Shown here: positions 61,078 through 64,000 of the stretch, in pieces
How positions within the stretch are numbered: the stretch's first letter is position 1
How the letters are laid out: each line of letters opens with the position of its first letter
NCBI GenBank assembly: GCA_000247545.1
Contig: CP003316.1
Coordinates: 2,327,233-2,391,232 of the forward strand
From: Pyrobaculum oguniense TE7
GTDB taxonomy: Archaea > Thermoproteota > Thermoprotei > Thermoproteales > Thermoproteaceae
Direction of reading: 5' to 3'
DNA length: 64,000 nt
The notes under the pieces: model-generated
Seen by the model: the letters and a program-made list of their open reading frames with translations, nothing else
Database searches by the model: none
Told to the model about the DNA's origin: nothing
Program-made: the position numbers and the translations under genes

Positions 61078-61978
61078 GGCGCCACATCAAGTAGGCCGCC
61101 GCGGGGGCCCCCACCAGCGTCAGCACAGTCCCCACCGGAGTTTCCCTGGGTAGCGCCTTTATCGCTAGGTCGGCAACTAGGGCGAGGATAGGCCCCAGGC
61201 TAGCCGCTGTCCACATAACTTTATCGAACCGGTATCTCCCGGCGAGCCAGCGGGCCATGTGGGGGGCTAGCAAGCCTATGAAGCCTACGGGGCCTACAGA
61301 TGCCACGGTAAGGCCCACGGCTATTGAGGAGACGAGGAGCGCTATTAGACTTGCCCTCTTCACGTCTGCGCCGAGTCCTGCCGCTACGTCTTCGCCATGT
61401 GCCAACACGGCTATGTGTCTGGCATTTAGGTATGCGATTAACCAGAGGGTCAAGGCTGCGGCAAGTATCCCGTAGCCTAATATCCCGGCGGGGTATGCGG
61501 CGAAGGAGCCTTGAAGCCCTACGTATATGAAGCCGAGCTCCTCTGGGGGGAGGGCCAGGACGAGTAGCTGTGTAGCTGAGTATGAAACGAAGGCCATTAG
61601 GACGCCTGTCATCACGACGACTAGGGGTTCCGCCCTCCTGGCCAAATATGCCAAGAGCGCCGTGGCTACTGTAGCACCTGCAAGGGACCCTGCGAAGTAG
61701 CCTACGTAGGGAACCCCAGCCAGCCGCCAACCCACGTAGGAGGCCAAGGCGGCGAGCTGAGCTACGCCGCTTACCCCTAACACATACGGATCCGCTAGCG
61801 GGTTCCTAATGGCTGTCTGGAGGAGGAGCCCCGCTAGGGCCAGCATAAGCCCCGTCGCGACTGCCCCCATGGCTCTGGGAAGTCTCACCTCTTGGATTAC
61901 GTAGGGGTCAAGGCCGGCGGGTCCAGTGAATAATTCAAGTAAAAAAAGAAGGGCCGCAAGAGCTACGAGAAGCTTCAC
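61055..61978 (-). CDS. FecCD-type ABC permease
   Basis: A 307-residue membrane protein with about nine to ten segments, shorter than the usual 330. The start LPRAMGAVATGLMLALAGLLLQ, the NPLADPYVLGVSGVAQLAAL block and GPVGFIGLLAPHMARWLAG are the family's hallmark segments. The start overlaps the end of the binding-protein gene (ATGA at 61975-61978). Works with the flanking genes. Confidence 0.9.
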   Translation of the reverse strand: MKLLVALAALLFLLELFTGPAGLDPYVIQEVRLPRAMGAVATGLMLALAGLLLQTAIRNPLADPYVLGVSGVAQLAALASYVGWRLAGVPYVGYFAGSLAGATVATALLAYLARRAEPLVVVMTGVLMAFVSYSATQLLVLALPPEELGFIYVGLQGSFAAYPAGILGYGILAAALTLWLIAYLNARHIAVLAHGEDVAAGLGADVKRASLIALLVSSIAVGLTVASVGPVGFIGLLAPHMARWLAGRYRFDKVMWTAASLGPILALVADLAIKALPRETPVGTVLTLVGAPAAAYLMWRHVGKIRG

Positions 61979-63303
61979 TGCAACTGTATGAAGAGCGTTA
62001 GCCTACCCGGCGGAGAGACCTCGGGGTGAATTATCGACACGAGCTCTTCAAGGACGCGCTCTGGGTAGGCGTTGGACAGCTGGTAGAAGGCGGGGCTGTA
62101 TGCGTACACCCTGCCAGCCACGACTGGCTTAAGTTCCTTGAGTCTCGGCTCTATTTTCGCTATGTCCTCTATCTTTGACACGCCGTAGCCCGACCATATG
62201 ATAACATCAACGTCGTTTCTGTGCTTCAGCACGACTTCGAGGTCAACCCGGCTGTAGTTGGCATAGGCGTATCTGCCCCCCGCCAGTCTTATTAGCTCCC
62301 TTACCGCCGGACCTGCGGGGTATAGAATGCCTTGGTATATGATAAACCACGCCACTCTCGGCCTGTCTAGATCGGTGGCCAGCGCCGCCAGCTGATCCCA
62401 CTTAGCCTCTACCTCATTGAAAATCGCGACGGCCTTGTCGGTGGCGTTGAAAAACGCGGCTAGTGCTTTGATCAACTCAAACCTCCCTAGGGGGCTTTTC
62501 TCGTTGAACTCATTCACGACGACGTAGGGGACGCCCAGCTGTTGTAGCCTTTGAATTACGGCCTCTGTGCCGTAGGGGCCGGGGTAGAAGTATACGAAGA
62601 CAACATCAGGCTTAAGGGCCAATATAGCCTCGTAGTTTGGAGAATAGGCAGATCCGACGTCTTTTATAGTGCCGTTTTGGAGCATGGCCTTAACCTCGGG
62701 GAGATACCACTCGTAGTCCCTGCCCCACATAATGCCGGCGATTGACCTCAAGAAGCGCGGGTCCCCAGTCTCGTTGTACAGCCGGTAGACCATGGCAACA
62801 TGGGTAGCGGCCATAAAAACAGCCCTCTCTACTGGGTAGATCACAACGAGGTCGGGTCTGTACTTCGCTTCTAGATACGAGGCAAGAGATGCGTCAATCC
62901 CCCGTGGCAGTAGCAAAACTCTCCGTCCTATGGAGTCCCTAAGAAGGTAGGCTCCGCCCTCGTAAGCCAGGTAAAAGCTGGCGTATTTGACAGAGACTTG
63001 GCCAGAGGGCATAGACGCCACACGCCTAAGAAACGCCACTTCCTGCCTAAGCTCAGACAAGGTTTTGTTAACGCCGGAGATTTCGCTCTGAAGAGAACCT
63101 CTGAGCTCGCTCGTGGATGTGCTTAACTGTTGCTGAAGCTCTCCCACCTTTTTCTCCAGGATATTTAACTTGTCGGTGACGTCTGTCTTGAGAGAGATTA
63201 GCGACGATGATAACTGCCCCAAGGCCTGTACCGCTATTACCAAAGCAATAATCGAAAGCGCAAATGCCGCCGACGCTACCAGGAACTCTTTTGACAGCCG
63301 CAT
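61975..63303 (-). CDS. Metal-chelate binding protein with coiled-coil stalk
   Basis: A 442-residue exported binding protein. A membrane anchor (about residues 5-30) is followed by a heptad-rich coiled coil (about 33-85, KLNILEKKVGELQQQLSTST) and then a BtuF/FecB-type two-lobe domain with YEAILALKPDVVFVYFYPG and VDVIIWSGYGVSKIEDIAKI. The stalk would hold the binding domain away from the membrane, perhaps to span the S-layer space. The frame opens at 63369, but TTTATATAAT near 63320-63330 favours ATG 63303. Confidence 0.84.
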   Translation of the reverse strand: MRLSKEFLVASAAFALSIIALVIAVQALGQLSSSLISLKTDVTDKLNILEKKVGELQQQLSTSTSELRGSLQSEISGVNKTLSELRQEVAFLRRVASMPSGQVSVKYASFYLAYEGGAYLLRDSIGRRVLLLPRGIDASLASYLEAKYRPDLVVIYPVERAVFMAATHVAMVYRLYNETGDPRFLRSIAGIMWGRDYEWYLPEVKAMLQNGTIKDVGSAYSPNYEAILALKPDVVFVYFYPGPYGTEAVIQRLQQLGVPYVVVNEFNEKSPLGRFELIKALAAFFNATDKAVAIFNEVEAKWDQLAALATDLDRPRVAWFIIYQGILYPAGPAVRELIRLAGGRYAYANYSRVDLEVVLKHRNDVDVIIWSGYGVSKIEDIAKIEPRLKELKPVVAGRVYAYSPAFYQLSNAYPERVLEELVSIIHPEVSPPGRLTLFIQLQ

Positions 63304-63688
63304 AAAAGCTGGAGAAAAAACCATTATATAAATATTACACTCCCTACGAAGCCCAATCGAATACCTCAACCGCTAAGCGCGACAGCGGCTTCTTTGAACT
63401 ACAGACAACAAGACGCTAAAACAAGTTATCAAAGCAACTCAACAATCTCAGAAACCATCCCAGTACTGAAAAATACCTGGCAATTTACTATAACTCTAGA
63501 TACGTACATGTACTTTGATTATCTAACCAGGCTAATTCCTTGGCTTTCCTCCGTCGCCATGACGGAGTGCTTAGCAACTTCGTTGGATTTGCTATTACGT
63601 TTTCCTGTTATCTGGATGTCCTGGTTTGTCAACATCGTAGTCGTACAGGGGCAAAAAGTTTTTATATACGCAATTTTTGTCAAAAACC
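63304..63688. other. Gene-free stretch before thermosome gene
   Basis: Holds the divergent promoter of the binding-protein operon and, at 63657-63666, the TTTTTATATA element of the thermosome gene. A short CCGTCGCCATGACGG hairpin-forming repeat lies at 63549-63563. No gene is supported. Confidence 0.5.
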
Positions 63689-64000
63689 ATGAGTCAGGCG
63701 GTGCTAACCCAGATCGGCGGCGTTCCCGTGTTGGTACTTAAGGAGGGGACGCAGAGGGCGTTTGGTAAAGAGGCGCTTAGGCTTAACATAATGATTGCCC
63801 GTGCTATTGCTGAGGTAATGCGCACGACGCTTGGGCCTAAGGGTATGGACAAGATGCTTATTGACAGCTTGGGCGACATCACTATTACAAACGACGGAGC
63901 TACTATTTTGGACGAGATGGACGTGCAGCATCCCATTGCGAAGCTACTTGTCGAGATTAGCAAGTCTCAGGAGGAGGAGGCTGGAGACGGCACTACCACT
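63689..64000 (+). CDS. Thermosome (group II chaperonin) subunit, partial
   Basis: The first 104 codons of a Cpn60/TCP-1-type chaperonin, cut by the window end. The sequence starts [20 protein letters not shown], then [20 protein letters not shown] and [20 protein letters not shown], and ends in [10 protein letters not shown], the ATP-binding GDGTT box. A double-ring folding machine of archaea. ATG 63689 is about 27 bases from the TATA element. Alpha or beta subunit type cannot be told from this part. Confidence 0.96.
   Translation, partial: MSQAVLTQIGGVPVLVLKEGTQRAFGKEALRLNIMIARAIAEVMRTTLGPKGMDKMLIDSLGDITITNDGATILDEMDVQHPIAKLLVEISKSQEEEAGDGTTT

Noticed and set aside
1-64000. CRISPR arrays, intact insertion sequences, tRNA genes
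   Set aside because: No regularly spaced repeats, transposase motifs or cloverleaf arms were seen on reading both strands; a computed scan would be more certain.

Overview
The window reads as a chromosome segment of a hyperthermophilic crenarchaeon of the family Thermoproteaceae, most probably Pyrobaculum or a close relative. The reasons are: nearly all genes look leaderless, with an A/T-rich TATA element about 26 bases before an ATG or GTG; a PaREP1-type Pyrobaculum repeat gene is present; QueF-L is present in place of other archaeosine enzymes; and EF-2, a group II chaperonin (thermosome), an archaeal-type signal peptidase and METTL5/Trm112-like proteins are all archaeal. No tRNA, rRNA, CRISPR array or intact insertion sequence was recognised.

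Layout. 0-6.5 kb: TauE-like permease, acyl-CoA synthetase, RNA methylase, an SPFH / TM-winged-helix / signal peptidase run, and an MFS carrier. 7-30 kb: a dispersed purine-biosynthesis region: purC; purN-folD-purM; purD and a purF paralog on the opposite strand; purS-purQ; purL-purF; purK and purE. Between these lie two tenA-like genes, a duplicated 'large secreted protein + small membrane protein' cassette on both sides of purSQ, and several decayed genes. 30-36 kb: an ABC exporter, a decayed methyltransferase, a thioredoxin-like protein, superoxide dismutase, a decayed EamA carrier and HEPN-like genes. 37-46 kb: flavoprotein, Trm112-like protein, MNT/HEPN pair, TGT-like enzyme, amidohydrolase, winged-helix proteins and an XPB helicase. 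46-52 kb: a second ABC exporter, QueF-L, a GH13 glycosidase, a KaiC-like ATPase and dihydroorotase. 52-64 kb: a thiamine-type ABC importer with an RHH regulator, a C/D box sRNA, EF-2, ThiC, a BtuCDF-type importer, and the start of a thermosome gene that runs off the window.

How the genes fit together. Eleven of the purine genes take PRPP through to SAICAR, with FolD recycling the one-carbon carrier used by PurN. ThiC draws on AIR, the product of PurM, so the thiamine genes (tenA, thiC, thiB-type importer) share an intermediate with the purine genes.

The strongest new signal is an 18-bp near-palindrome, TTTAA-N8-TTAAA (best form TTTAAGTGTTTAGTTAAA). It occurs seven times, always in front of a purine gene or operon (purC, purN, purD, purS, purL and twice at purK). 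I propose it as the operator of an undescribed crenarchaeal purine regulon. Other notable points are a PurF paralog lacking the glutaminase cysteine, a TenA paralog lacking its cysteine, a canonical C/D box sRNA, five convergent gene pairs that share exactly four bases at their stop codons, and at least four pseudogenes readable by joining frames.
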